A DNA stretch of 64,000 nt from Parapristionchus giblindavisi (lineage: Eukaryota; Nematoda; Chromadorea; Rhabditida; Diplogasteridae), in contig CALSFV010000222.1 of assembly GCA_943737045.1 (NCBI GenBank), positions 248,001-312,000 on the forward strand, given 5' to 3'. The notes under the pieces were generated by a model that was not told the origin of the DNA, did no database searches, and saw only the letters and a program-made list of their open reading frames with translations. Position 1 is the first letter of the stretch, and every line of letters begins with the position of its first letter. The position numbers and the translations under genes were made by a program. Below, piece by piece: positions 12,217-24,099 of this stretch.

Positions 12217-12495
12217 ATTGACCGTATAAAATACACTTGTTTATTTGGTACGAGAGTAGCCAACCACTCCCACAAGAGACTCTTGTTTTGCATGGTTCAG
12301 AAACTATGCCGATCTCGTTTATATATAATATAGCGCGCGGCGAAGGTCAGCCGGGTTAGAGAGAGGCAGCGGAGAGACAATCGAGAGGCGGGGCGAGATG
12401 TAGAAGGCTACGTCTCGCCCTCCTCTCGATTGTGACTTCCGTTCGTTAGCACCATTTGTCATTTTCTTATGCAAGTACATTTTATACGCACAATA
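12217..12495. mobile_element. MITE family E copy
   Basis: Ends TATTGACCGTATAAAATACA / TTTTATACGCACAATA, with a central GGGCGAGATGTAG / CTACGTCTCGCCC hairpin. It starts 46 bp beyond the gene F start codon, in what would be its promoter or 5' UTR. Confidence 0.8.
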
Positions 12496-12816
12496 TACAT
12501 AACGTACAGTAAGACGGGAAAAAGTCGTCATCATAGCGAGAGAAAAAAACAAATCACGATATTATTATAAGACTGGAAAGAAAAAAAAACAAGGAATATA
12601 TTATGCACTTTGTTCAATTCCCGTTCGAGACAACACTCCCTCCGAGAAGGGAAATGGAAGTGACTAGATAACGCGGTAAAGAAGGTCCGAAGAAAAGATT
12701 AGATCCTCACTCAATTGGCCTTGAATTAGCACTGATCTCAAGCATGTCTTCATGTGCCGTGAATAACGGAACAATCTTTAAAAACAACTGTATCTTCACT
12801 TCAGTTTAAAATCCAG

Positions 12817-13660
12817 AAAATTGGAAGTATTATTTTGAACTAACGAATTGTTCCCAGTACATTTGCAAATGTTTTTTTTATATTAACAACGCAATTTTCA
12901 ATGAATTCACGTTCTATGCTAATGATTGGCCTTTGACTCTTCTAATGCGTGCAATTCCAAAACTACATTTGCAAATAACGTGTATGGGACAATGCGGCAG
13001 TTCTATTATTGCGTTTTTAACGATAAAACAGTTTAAAATTGTGACACTGCCTATCTGGGTATGGGGAATGTCATTGCTAACAACAAGATGTTAGACTGAA
13101 GAAGATTAGAATCTGCTATGGCTATTTATTGTACAAACCAAGAGACTGACCAAGAATTCAGATCTCTGTAAGAGCATTAATGGAGGAGGGTAATGGATCC
13201 CGTGTTACGCTGTGAGATGATGGTTGGCATTTTGAACGGGCTTGAGAGCATAATACCGAAAACACTGTCGTTTGGACTCACCTAGAGATATTCTTGAAAC
13301 TGTGATTCACGAGTGCGGGGGCAGGTTAATGCAAGTAAATGTCACGTCTCCCGTGTACGGTTTTGCTGACTCAGCCCATCACTTATTGTTAGAATCTTTT
13401 CACATGTTCGGGTCTGTTGCTCAAAGGTGGCGTCTCACGAGCATAACGCCACAACAGAGAAGTATCAAAAGATATTTTGCCTACCGTATACTTTTTATAC
13501 TGATTCAGCTCATAGATCGCTAGAAGCACCAATGGAACAGCTGGCTCGTGCTAACAAGAGAGATGTGATGGATTTACATGAATATTCGCGGGTCTACATT
13601 TACTCATTGCCGTCATTTAATTCAATATTCTTTATTGCAATACAATTATAATATGCACGT
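12817..13660 (+). other. Decayed coding-like fragments, unrecognised
   Basis: No intact gene is seen. 12819-13094 is open for 92 codons after a TCCAG acceptor-like site. 13272-13523 and 13427-13651 are open in different frames. Two of these frames encode similar peptides, YGFADSAHHLLLESF and YTFYTDSAHRSLEAPMEQL, and the matching DNA is also alike (CTGACTCAGCCCAT / CTGATTCAGCTCAT). That pattern fits a tandemly duplicated exon of an unidentified gene that has lost frame. No start, splice chain or known domain can be assigned. Confidence 0.3.
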
Positions 13661-14761
13661 TCAAAAGATAATTTATGTAATTTCGAATCTCCGAAAATTC
13701 ACTGCAGGTTGCGAAAGGACTTCCCATGCGGTGTGTATTTGTCTGAATCAAAAAAAATTGCTCGATTCGAAAATTCTCGGTAATGACATAATTAAATGCA
13801 AATTGAACAAAAAAAAGCTAAAATTTGTTCGAATTATTAGGAGATAGATCAATGCGAAGTTTGTTCGATTCTTTCTTAAAAGGTTAGTCACAATCTGAAT
13901 TTAGCCATTTTTGCTGTGAGCGTCATTGACTCACTGAGCTGGCTGGCTGGCTCATTGCAAGTAATGATAATAATATTTTATCATTTCTTATATAGATAGT
14001 ATTTATGTAGCGAATACATAGAGAGATGAAAACGTGAAATAAAATATGGAGAAATGGTGTACACACTGAAAATACTTGGTCGCTTTCGAACGAAAGAACA
14101 AAAAGTGGACGGGTTTGGTTGGGTTACAACAACATTTTCAAAGGGGTTCCATACTTTAACAATACGAGTAAACATTCATTTGGAATATTCTCAGTGACCA
14201 TCGTCCGAAGAGTTAAATATAGATCCCAACAAACCGACAAACGAAAGGACATCTCAACATTAGTATAATGTATATGGGAAAAAATCGAGTGATTCGAGTA
14301 ATAAAAAAAACGATGGAAAAATAAACGTGGGAAAATGTTGAGATAATAACTGTTTCAGAGTGCATCGCGTTCCTTTTAATGAGGTGTCGAAATGAGCAAT
14401 GACATATAACAATTTGTAACATAGAACAATTTGCATGGTGGTCATAACAGTAACAATATTCATACGCAATCATGAAAAAAACAATGAAAAGCGTGATGAT
14501 AAAAGGAAAATTCATATGATAATGTTAACGAAGACAATAGTAATCTTTCTCATAGTCAGGGATGAAATACAAAAGGAAATATATAGATAGTCTAATGAAC
14601 ACAATCAATTAGGGAACCCGTAATTTATTGCCAGGCTTAAAAAAGTCTCGCCGCTCTAGGAAAGAAGCTGTAATGTTAATAACAGAATCTAGATCCGTGA
14701 ATGTTAAAGTAGAATTTCTTTCATGGGGTATATCATTTACTATTATACATCATAAGAATGG
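13661..14761. other. Intergenic, AT-rich; one dispersed repeat
   Basis: No gene is recognised. Bases about 13965-14080 match 29155-29275 (TAATATTTTATCATTTCTTA and a GAAATAAAATATG.AGAAATG block), so they form a dispersed repeat. Confidence 0.4.
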
Positions 14762-14911
14762 CGGCACTGCTTCAGAATAGGGTACCAGAATACCGGGCAA
14801 GTCCAAAAGGACATAAAAAATAAAATGAACACAAAGGAAAGGACGTTTATATTAGACAATTATACTATTATTTTTGACTGGTACCCTATTCTGAAATAGT
14901 GCCAGAATGGC
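14762..14911. mobile_element. Palindromic MITE, family G (GGCACT..TTCAGAATAG)
   Basis: Ends GGCACTGCTTCAGAATAGG and CTATTCTGAAATAGTGCC, about 150 bp. A second copy is at 37800-37947 with the same CTTGCCCGGT.TTCTGG interior. Confidence 0.75.
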
Positions 14912-15009
14912 AACCATTCGATCGGAAATCCATTCAATAAACTCGAACGAGCTTTTGGTATTCGAGAAAATCAACAATAAAAATGTCAACTTTTGAGAAT
15001 TTCAATGTG

Positions 15010-15410
15010 ATCTTAGTTGACTGCATCCTTTCCAAGCCACTCCATTGATTTCAGAGGAACGAATCATGAACGTGCAAAAAGCATTCTTGATATGTGAATA
15101 ACGACGGAATCCAGCGAATATTTTCGTGACAACAACCAAGAAAAGCCTGATCTTTCGTGACGAAAACAGTGTTGTTGGTCTGAAATTAATCAGTTCTTAC
15201 AAAGAATCTGGTATTAATTCCGTTCTTGCCACGATATTTGATGCAGAAGGATATAGGTCGACAGTTCGTTGCGTGGCACTTTGCTCATGAATGCAGTTTT
15301 GAAGACACATACCAACGAACCTGACATGAGATAAAAAGGCATTAGATGTGAAATCAATTGGAACGACACAAAACATTTTTTTGTCTTTTTTGGTTCATCC
15401 AATGCGATGC
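15010..15410 (-). other. Possible relic exons, unrecognised
   Basis: On the minus strand a segment is open in all three frames, followed by GTAAGAACTGATTAATTTCAG-like splice signals only about 21 nt apart (15173-15194 region) and then another open segment (VFVTKDQAFLGCCHENIRW in one frame). The gap is too short for a normal intron and the family is not recognised, so this is at best a decayed gene. Confidence 0.2.
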
Positions 15411-15936
15411 GAAGTGCCTTAATAAATTTATAACATTGACTATCTGATATAGTCAGATATTGTGAATGTCAGCTCAACAATTTCATTCCAATTTGAAAAA
15501 ATAACGGGAGAATGTCCAAAATAACATTACAGTACCATTTTAATTAATTGCTATGTCCATTCCAAGGTCTATTAGCATATGCACCCTAGCTTATACATTT
15601 TGTATGACCCATTTCCCTATTATATGTTAAGGACACGTCATTATTAGTTGATATGTTGTCGATATCATTCCTTCATTCTTATTGCTTGTTCGTCTATCTC
15701 TAATAAAGCTCCATTCTCTACAACTGTTGTGCGCAAATACACAACATTAATCAATTAAATAATTGAGATTTATCCGTAGCTATTCAGCTTGTATGGGACC
15801 TCAGCACGCCCAGACTAATCTGTCGTTTAGTGGCAACCATTCCCTCCCCAATGGTTCTGTGCTTGATAAAGGTCATTAAACTGTTAAACTGTTCATTGAG
15901 CTGATGAATCGAGAAATGAAACATTTAGAAACCTCA

Positions 15937-18900
15937 CTATCTTTGCTCTCGCATCGTAGTACTTTGAATCCATCCTGAAGTTAACGTGTTTCGCGATCCG
16001 AAAAATAATCTCCATCTTGCATGAAACAGATCGATTATCAACCTAAAATAAAGATTTCCATGGCAGATGAAATCATTTGATAGCCAGGCATTGGTCACAA
16101 CGCGAAAAATAGCCAACACAAGGAATAAATTATTATTATTGTTGGTAGTAGTAGTAGTAGTTAGGAGTTGCAATAACGCACGCGTATTGAGGGCCCGTAA
16201 TGCTCTGTAGAATCATTGCGGGCCCGCAACCTCGAATGGAGGGGAGGGGGAGTGATTGCGGACATTGCGGGACAGCAACGACTACTTAATTCCTAAAAGG
16301 CTGCTTTTTTGATAGGTCGTTCTTTTTGTTCTCTTCACTGTCCTTCGTTCTCTCGTTGCGGAGCCGCAATGCTATTGCGGGCCCGCAATCGCTCCCCCTC
16401 CTCTCCCTCCAAGTTTGCGGGCCCGCAATGATTTTACACCGCACTGTGGGCCCGCAATCATTAGCAATAGAGAGTCAAGGCCATTACGGGCCCGCAACCC
16501 CCTGAATCGCCAACTCTAGTAGTAGTAGTAGTAGTATTAAAATTGTATAATATTTTAGCGATGTGCGTAATCCCAAAACGAGAGATGAGTGGGGAATTAC
16601 GAATAACCAGTGACTAGGAAAAGTGAAAAAAAGTTTGAATCATGAATGTAATTTTTTGGGAAAAGGCCATTGTGGGATGCTTGAAGGGAGGAAGACTGAA
16701 GGACCTCCTAGGACACTACGTCCCTTCATTTTAGACGATAAATAATTCATAAGTTATTCATCACGGAATATATTTTAATTTATTCATCAAGAATCAAGGA
16801 ATATTGATATTTATCATCAAGCAATATTGCTAATTGTTGTAATTTTTCCCCTCCTGGTTCTCAGTACTCCCCAAATACCACCCTTAATTACCCATATCAT
16901 TAAATTTATTATTCATATGTACCGTTGCGTGCTCGACACGTAGACAAATATAATATATAATAAATAATTGACAGTGATTATAAAAATGGAATGACAAGAA
17001 GTACCGAAAGAGTCAGACAGACCTTTTAAGAAGGCACGCCCGAGTTAATTTTACTTTCCTGGCAACGCTCTCTCCCTTTCTTTGGAGCGAGAGAGTACTA
17101 GACGAGCGGAGAGTTTCAAAGTGGTGTGCCATTAAAGGGACCGAAACCTTTGTCAATGGTCTCTTCAACGCTCTACGTTCTCTCGTTGTTAGAGAACAGA
17201 GAAGAGTTTGCGCAATTAAGAGGCCATTGAGAGAGGTCACTCTCCATTTCAACTTATGGATAGGATACGGTGAACTGATAAGATGAATATTGCGTTATTG
17301 ATTAATCAATCGTAATATTATTATTATAAGCAGTTCTTACCCGTCAAGAAGATGAACTGCATGCCAGTTGAAGGTTGTGATCATGAACCGCCCCAGATCT
17401 GTGGAAATCACATCTACTTGAATAAACAATACTTCCAAAATCATCATAGGAACGCTCTGGCTGAAACTCTGAAGCGTAAATTTTTTTTAAGATATAGAAG
17501 TTGCAAAAACCTGAACAAAAAGGAATACTTCCATTTTCCGCTTGTCCATATTATTCGTATAACTCAGAGTATGCGAGAGCTGAAAAATCTTTTTTGTTGT
17601 TGTTGCAGAGCTAACTTAAAGGCAGCTGGCATCCAAAAAGTTCGATTCGAAATAGTTAAAATAGTTGATCTCATGTTGATAAGCTCAAAGAACTATTCAG
17701 AAATATGTATTTGAAAGCTTGAAAAGACGCTCTGGTATAAAGTTGGATTACTGTAGCCTGCTCCACACCACGGGCGAGGTTTCCGAACTACAGTATGCTA
17801 ACTCCATCGAAATGCTCAAAAAAAACCCATTATTGAGTTTTATTCTTCATAATTCCCCACTGCGGATAGAATTATCATCAAAATATTCAATTTCAAGTCG
17901 TAGAGTTGGTGTGACAATTAGGAAAAGGCTCCCGCTATCTGGAGCAGACTGTAGTTTTTAACTGCGCCGTTCTCCTTACCAGAGAATTCTTATGATATAA
18001 GATGTATATATTTCGAAACAGAATTTCAAGCTCTTTTATATGAGATCAACTTGTTTTTCGTTTCCCGGTCCTTTAAATATTTTAAAATTTTACATTTAAA
18101 TTGCATGCAATAATATACTTGGTACATCTATTAATATTATAAATTTAATATATTGGTACGTGTATATACGAGCGACACAGTCCTCTAAGGTGCGGCACCT
18201 ACTTCTTTGTGCTTTTTTCTAAGATGTCGCACAGCCAACAAATCCATTATTACGACCACAGCGAATTCGATTGAGCACATATACAGATTTCCGTATCTCA
18301 AAATCTTGAATACGAGTATTTCATTAGATAAATATAATTATTTGATAGAAAAATTAATGTATGACATACTCTCGATAGAATCTTCCGATTGGCGAATCGG
18401 TGAAGATCCACATCATGCGTACTTTATCGAAACAAAGACAGGAATGATTATCTGTAGATACATGTATGTATACTCTGATTGACAAAAAAAGATATATCTT
18501 AGTAATTCTTATCATAAGTGGAATTGGTATTGATTATCTTTTCTTCGTGGAGCCAATGCATATCTTATTTTGTCCACAATGCACAGGCTTCAAGAATAAA
18601 AATAATCAATATCAATACTTCGATTATGATTGCGCGTGTTATTTTTCGCTTGAAATGAGCGAATATTCAACGATACTTTCATCGCAAAACCTATTTCAGA
18701 AATCATTTACGGAATTCATTGATCTTTCACATTTTTTTTCTGCTTCGATATTTCGAGCTTAAAAAACTCATTTCTAGTTCATTTCTAGTTCAGACTACGG
18801 AGAATTTCCGATGAGTTCATCCTCAACATGTTTCAACTCGCCTGCAGTAATCAAAGGAAGTGTTTGCGAGAAACAAATAGTTATTAAAACCGCCAACAAA

Positions 18901-20658
18901 ACCGTCGTTCGTTTGAAAGTGAATACGTGCGAGAAAGGAAAGACGAGTCTTATGAAACGATTCAATGACAGCATTAAATGAATGTGGACGTTGAGATACC
19001 ACAGCGATAGGCCTATCTGGAATAATTCCGCTAGGTCGGATGGGAAGCGATTAAATGAGAACTATTTGCATATGATACACAGATAAATAAGTGTTATTCA
19101 CGGACCATAAGAACTGAGAAATGTTGTATTTAACACTTTTTGAACTGAAAAAAGTGTTAAATATATCACTTCTCAGGTCTTATGCTCCGTGGATAAAACT
19201 TAGAGAGACAAGCACTAATGCATAGGCATAGTATGCAAATCGTTCTCAACTAGTCGGTTCTCATTCATCGATTCTCATCCGACATATTGCCGAAATAATA
19301 TGTATGTAAATTGAACATTGGCATGCTTTAGAAGCTGAGTTAGTAGCCGTTGTAAATGATCTTTTGCAACACTTTAAAACGAATGTTTTCGACCTGTTAA
19401 AAGCTAAAGAATCCCATAAAAAACAGTACGGGAAATGACATTTTTGTAAGACTATTCCCCCATATTTCGGTTATGGGAACTTACATTTCCAATGATTCTG
19501 CTCGTCGGAGATCCCTGTTGAAATGCGACAGTATCCGGCATCATATACCAGGTCGACATGATAGTGAGCATCGTCATGTTGTTAACGGATAGAGTGCAGC
19601 ACATCATACCGAATCTGTTCGTATAAGCGATTGTCGCAACTAACACCCCAAATTAACTTACGAATTTCTGAGATGTTTTGATTTCGAAATGGTGAATATT
19701 GCCAGCAAATTTGTGAAAAATCCCGTGATCGAAATCTGATGCCGTATCCATAAATCGCGGCAAATCGTTTGCCGACAAATGTGACGTCAGAAGCGTACGG
19801 GGGAATTGTATTACTATGAAACGCCTCCTCCTACGCTTGTGACCTCACAAGTTAGTTCAAGCATAAGCGTTGATGTATTTATTTATTTATTTATCGTACA
19901 CCGCAAGGGTGTTTCAACAAGAACAAAGTGTTCGAGTGCAAGAAAAAATATGAGAAAGAATAAAATTATTTAAAGAGAGGTGGATGGGGATGGGGGAAGG
20001 TGAGAGATCAATTGATCACGCCTTCTGCTACAGTCAGGAAGAGTGAAGAGGGGGGGGGGAGCCTCTTGTACCGTAATTAGTAAATGCCAAAAACAGGAAC
20101 GGCTCCATTAGAGTGTGTGCAAGTTACACTATTCGCTGTATGGTGAACACATCGTAATTCAAATTAGAGTTGGCTATTCGGGGGTTGCGGGCCCGCAATG
20201 GCCTTGACCCTTTAATTCTAATGATTGCGGGTCCGCAGTGCGGTGTAAAATCATTGCGGGCCCGCAATGCGTGTGCGTTATTGCCAACCCTAATTCAAAT
20301 AGCAACCATCGGACTGGGCAAATGATCCCTGGGGGTACATGATTTGAGATAACATGCATATAGAAAGGAAGCAAGAGTGATCTGCGGTAAATGTTAAGAT
20401 GGCTGTTTCGCAACCGAAAAGTACGGGCTATCATGCACTCTGAACTAACGTGGTCACGTTTGTCAACAAACGGTTTCCAGCGTTGGTTTGCACATCGGAC
20501 GCATTTGTTTTTCCTTATCATTTCTTTTATACATTTGTTCTCAGTCACGAAACAATTCATCTTCCTTCACTCTCATGAGTTCAAGATACCTAAACATCAC
20601 TTACCAAATTAATCAGAGTGTGCGCTTTGGATTGAGATAGTGTTCCGTCCATGCTCAT
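15937..20658 (-). CDS. Srx-like seven-transmembrane chemoreceptor, gene G
   Basis: Complete nine-exon paralogue of gene F: 20605-20658, 19662-19735, 19485-19614, 18842-19016, 18370-18451, 18203-18296, 17511-17579, 17341-17468, 15937-16042; 303 residues. Every internal exon has exactly the same length as in gene F. Landmarks are TM1 GFFTNLLAIFTI, TM2 SVNNMTMLTIMSTWYMMPDT, HLMLSLNRFIRLVFP, loop-2 SCLCFDKVRMMW, LSHTLSYTNNMDKRK, TTFNWHAVHLLDG, and tail IIDLFHARWRLFFG. The intron after exon 4 starts with GC, not GT (G|GCGAGT at 18841-18836), at the place where gene F has G|GTGAG. Two in-frame ATGs (20656-20658 and 20650-20652) could start it; the first was chosen. Introns hold a family D element, MITEs and a GGGCCC-palindrome element. 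Ligand unknown. Confidence 0.85.
16165..16515. mobile_element. Element built of TTGCGGGCCCGCAA palindromes
   Basis: Contains about six copies or near-copies of the 14 bp palindrome TTGCGGGCCCGCAA, between GAGTTGC.AATAACGCACGCG on the left and CGCCAACTC on the right, with purine-rich GGAGGGGAGGGGGAG pairing to CTCCCCCTCCTCTCC. GTA trinucleotide runs (16144-16161, 16518-16537) flank it. A shorter relative is at 20168-20292. It lies in the last intron of gene G. Confidence 0.65.
17026..17135. mobile_element. TTAA MITE, family B
   Basis: Ends TTTTAAGAAGGCACGCCC and GTGGTGTGCCATTAA. Its right TTAA is shared with the family A element that follows. Confidence 0.7.
17132..17252. mobile_element. TTAA MITE, diverged family A
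   Basis: Begins TTAAAGGGACCGAAACC; the right end GAGGTCACTCTCCATTTCAA is decayed. Internal AACGAGAGAACG-type hairpin. Confidence 0.6.
17616..18076. mobile_element. TTAA element, family D (second copy)
   Basis: TTAAAGGCAGCTGGCATCC at the left and CCGGTCCTTTAA at the right. It is collinear with 1029-1489 and lies in the intron between exons 6 and 7 of gene G. Confidence 0.7.
19740..19865. mobile_element. Degraded family C MITE
   Basis: GCCGTATCCATAAATCG at one side, GTGACGTCAGAAGCGTACG and CTACGCTTGTGACCTCAC as the inner arms. Abuts the TM1 exon of gene G. Confidence 0.5.
20168..20292. mobile_element. Short GGGCCC-palindrome element
   Basis: Bounded by GAGTTGGC and GCCAACCC, with three TTGCGGGCCCGCAA-type palindromes. 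It lies in the first intron of gene G; the longer relative is at 16165-16515 in the last intron. Confidence 0.65.
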
Positions 20659-20699
20659 TTGTGAATTTTCTAAAATTAAATACAAATTAAATACAAAGT

Positions 20700-21378
20700 A
20701 AGATGTCACGAGGAAGAAAGTGCGCTGCATATATTGGTCATTTTCCCATGTAATCGTTGATATCGAGTATGATAGGAATCTTCAAGAATAAACAGAAATA
20801 TAAGAATTGAAAACTGTGATTAATTAATGCTTGCGTTAAAAAAAAACGCTACAGTATTAATCCACCTCCTGTGCTAGATTATTTCTAATTATAATATAAT
20901 ATTATAATTATATTATATTATTTCATGTATTTTAATGTTTTTCATAATGCAAAAATGATATGCAGCTCGTCCTACTACTTCATTAAATAGATACTTATTT
21001 CAACAAAAATTTCCTGAAAATATTTTGTTGTTTGGAATATTGTAGAATGTAAGCTGCTCAAAATTGGCAGCCGATGCATCACAAAGTGTAGTATTACGCG
21101 CCTACACTTTGTGCTGCATCGTCTGCCGATTTTGAGCAGCTTGCATTCTACAATGTCTGGCGCGATATGCGCCAGATATTGTAGAATTGTAGACATTATA
21201 GATTGTAGAATTGTAGGCATAGACATTGTAGGCGCGTAATGTAATGCATAAATCCTAATGTTACCTTATCAATAATTCAGGAAGTATCGATAATAAATAC
21301 ACGGTATTGATGTAAAATATCAATCAATCTATATCAATATTTATCAGGTTCACACTGTGGTGTGCTGGGATATGGTTG
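20700..21378. other. Intergenic with a 115 bp hairpin
   Basis: 21040-21154 folds back on itself: ATTGTAGAATGTAAGCTGCT pairs with AGCAGCTTGCATTCTACAAT. It is followed by short ATTGTAGAATTGTAG repeats to 21230. No gene is seen. Confidence 0.6.
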
Positions 21379-22975
21379 TTAGCCATTGGGAGTAGGTATA
21401 TTCCACCATCCTTTTCCGATTCTCTTCCTTAGGTCATCTCGCCAACGAGTAGGGGGCTTTCCAGCAGGTCTTCGAGAAGCATATTGATAGGGTATCCAAT
21501 TGGTGACAATTTCGGCCAATCGATCAGAATCCATCCGTCGTACCTTGTCAGCCCACACAAGCTTTCTTCTATCCGCCTCGTCCAACCAATCCTTCAAGCC
21601 AGTAATTTCTCTAATCCTTTCGTTTCTCCATCGGTCAATCAATGTAACACCAACCATTTTTTCGCTCCATCTTCCTCTGACAGATTGCTAACTTTTCTCG
21701 ATCCTTCTTACGCATTCTCCACGCTTCACATCCGTATAAAACTGATGATGTTATACAAGATTCAAATAATCTTCGTCTGATTGAAATGTGCAGTCGACGG
21801 GAGGTCAGAAGATTTGAAATCTTGGTCCAAGCTAGCCATCCACATCGAATCCTTTGCTCAATTTCGTCACCTTGATTGAGTGGGAACGATATCTTACTGC
21901 CGAGGTACGTAGCCTTATCCGTAAACAAGAATTCATTTCCATCAATGACGATAGGTTGTCTGGTGGTTGTGCAAGATGTGAGAAGAACTGACTTCTTGCA
22001 GTTTATTGATAGTCCGACTGTTGAACAAGCGATGATTAGCTTCCTTATCATACTTTCCAATTCAGTTTTACTTTTAGCGAATAGAGCCAGGTCATCAGCG
22101 TATTCAAGAGATGTTAATTGTTGTCCATATATCCACAATCCTTGATCATCCCATTCAATATCATCCATAGCCAGCCTTAGAACCGAAGAGAAAAGTCGAG
22201 GCGAGAAGTAATCTCCTTGCTTGACTCCCTTTCGGATATCAACATGGACCAAGTCCTCGTTCACTCTTATAGACGTCTTCAAAGCTTGATATATGCGATG
22301 TAACAGATCAATCAACGAAGAATGAACTCCTTGGGCAGAGAGGGCGATCCACACTGCATTCCACTCAACGCTATCGAAAGCCTTTGAGAAATCAATTAAG
22401 GCTATGTCGATATTCTGTAGATCGTTCGATAATCTCTTTTATGGAGTGGATATTATCGAGTGTAGTGTAGTTTCTTCGAAATCCTGTCTGAGTTGTTGAT
22501 TCTGTTTCCTCCAATACTTTCTCGATGCGACGCAAAATCATTGCTGTAAGTAGCTTAAACGATGTGTTCAACAGCGAAATAGGTCTAAAGTTGCCGATAT
22601 CCTTAGGGTCTCCTTTCTTATATAGCAACGTTATAGCAGCATCAGTTAACTTTTCGTGTATGGATTCTCCAGCAATCAACGTGTTTCATAAGCATGACAA
22701 GAAGTGGAGCAAGTTCTTCTTTTGCATGGTTCAACATATCAGGAAGAATTTCATCCAATCCAGGAGATTGTCCACATTTCATTCTGGAGATGGCTTTATG
22801 AGCTTCCGATGTAATGAATTCAGGAAGTTCATCCTGACTTTGGCGTATATACAGCTGAAGGCACAAGGATGGTGTATAAAGATAAATATAAAGATCATTA
22901 TAAAATTTCTTCACAGCCTCTTTTGTAGCCTCTTGAGATAATCCTCCGAGTAGATCAGGCAGAAGCAGATAAAAC
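21379..22975 (-). mobile_element. Dead RTE-clade non-LTR retrotransposon, reverse transcriptase part
   Basis: Four minus-strand frames that together cover a reverse transcriptase: an N-terminal palm segment with RMKCGQSPGLDEILPDML (22642-22914), then LLYKKGDPKDIGNFRPISLL (22392-22679), then LIDFSKAFDSVEW and the catalytic LEYADDLALFAKS box (21635-22420), then a C-terminal KPPTRWRDDLRKRIGKGW domain (21379-21657). The WRDD tail and motif spacing point to the RTE clade, by family knowledge. At least three frameshifts separate the frames, and the 5' endonuclease domain is absent, so the copy is truncated and cannot be active. Confidence 0.85.
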
Positions 22976-23509
22976 TAGGAAGTTTAAGGACATTAAATGG
23001 TGTCGTGGGATCGAACTCTTGTTAAAAAAGTGAAAAACAAAAAAAATGCAATTTTTGGCCGTCTTTCGTGCGGCGGATATGCGAAAGGTTTCGTTTTAAA
23101 AAAATGATCAACTGCATTTGAAAGTTGATTCTTACCAAGTCGACCATGCTGATTATCACTTTGTAGGTCAATAACCGTAATTTCAACTATCAAAAACCAT
23201 TCCCTAGTTAGCCAGTGAAATTGCTTGAACGATCTTTGTCGTGTACATAATTTGGTTGAGTCTATGTATTGATTTTAGAACCAGAACCATATTATAAATG
23301 TGAAAAAGAATTTTCACCCACGCAAGAAAAATGGCTTTTTCAACGAATTTTTATTTAACTCGTTTATTTTTTAAAATCCCGTACGTACATAAATAAACAT
23401 TTGGAAAATGATGACATTCATCAAAAAATTTTATAATTCGCACAACAAAACCTCGAAAATATTTCTGGCTAATGATTAAAATACGGTATTTGACAAGGTT
23501 TCGCTCACT
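22976..23509. other. Intergenic, no gene seen
   Basis: AT-rich sequence between the retrotransposon and the next MITE. No splice-linked open frame or repeat was recognised. Confidence 0.4.
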
Positions 23510-23630
23510 TTAAAGGGAGCGTTACCTCACTCAATGGTCTCTTCATTGCGCACACTATTTCTCTGTTGTCTAACAACGAGAGAGCATTGCCCGTCGAAGA
23601 AACCCTTGAGTGAGGTTACGCTCCCTTTAA
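23510..23630. mobile_element. TTAA MITE, family A
   Basis: TTAA on both sides, ends AAAGGGAGCGTTACCTCACT / GAGGTTACGCTCCCTTT, internal CAACGAGAGAGC hairpin. Confidence 0.85.
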
Positions 23631-23686
23631 ACGTACATTGACGATATAATACACGATATATCGCTGTTGTCCATGTACTACACATA

Positions 23687-23911
23687 CAGGGTGACCAGAA
23701 AATATGTGTGCACGATAAAAACTAAATATCTTTCCTGGAAAACAACGAAATTGTATAAAAAAATTATTATAGCATATTCAAACTAGTTGGAACAACAGTA
23801 CATACTTAGATTTCAATCCTTCCTCCCCGCTCCTTGATAACCTCCTTTAGTCTCTTGGGATAAGCATCGATCACAGCACAACAAGTGCACACGTATTTTC
23901 TGGTCACCCTG
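23687..23911. mobile_element. Tc1/mariner deletion derivative
   Basis: 225 bp between TA dinucleotides (23685-23686, 23912-23913) with about 27 bp inverted ends beginning CAGGGTGACCAGAAAATA. On the minus strand the inside still encodes IDAYPKRLKEVIKERGGRIE, like the C-terminal end of Tc1/mariner transposases. It is an internally deleted copy, not a pure MITE. Confidence 0.75.
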
Positions 23912-24099
23912 TATATCATGTAATGCATGGTTGTAAATATAACATTTCATTTTTTCCAAGAAAGGCTATCAAAACATACCACGCGGTTCACTAAACTTGT
24001 CAGGCATATATATTTGGGTGGAAAGTATGTCATCGTATAGTCTTTTTTTCAACTTTCTATGTTTAAAAAAGTTCTCCAAATCAGAAACCACTTTTTGAC

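Noticed and set aside
14213..14515. 100-codon minus-strand frame rich in hydrophobic residues
   Set aside because: AT-rich and Phe/Ile/His-rich by composition, no splice-linked neighbours and no receptor-family motifs.
15160..15200. Ultra-short (about 21 nt) intron as a general feature of this genome
   Set aside because: Three candidates were seen (30 kb gene, 15.2 kb, 43.7 kb), but only the peroxidase case has homology on both sides; the others lie in unrecognised sequence and may be chance.
21484..22145. Plus-strand open frames opposite the retrotransposon
   Set aside because: They are shadows of the reverse transcriptase frames on the minus strand.
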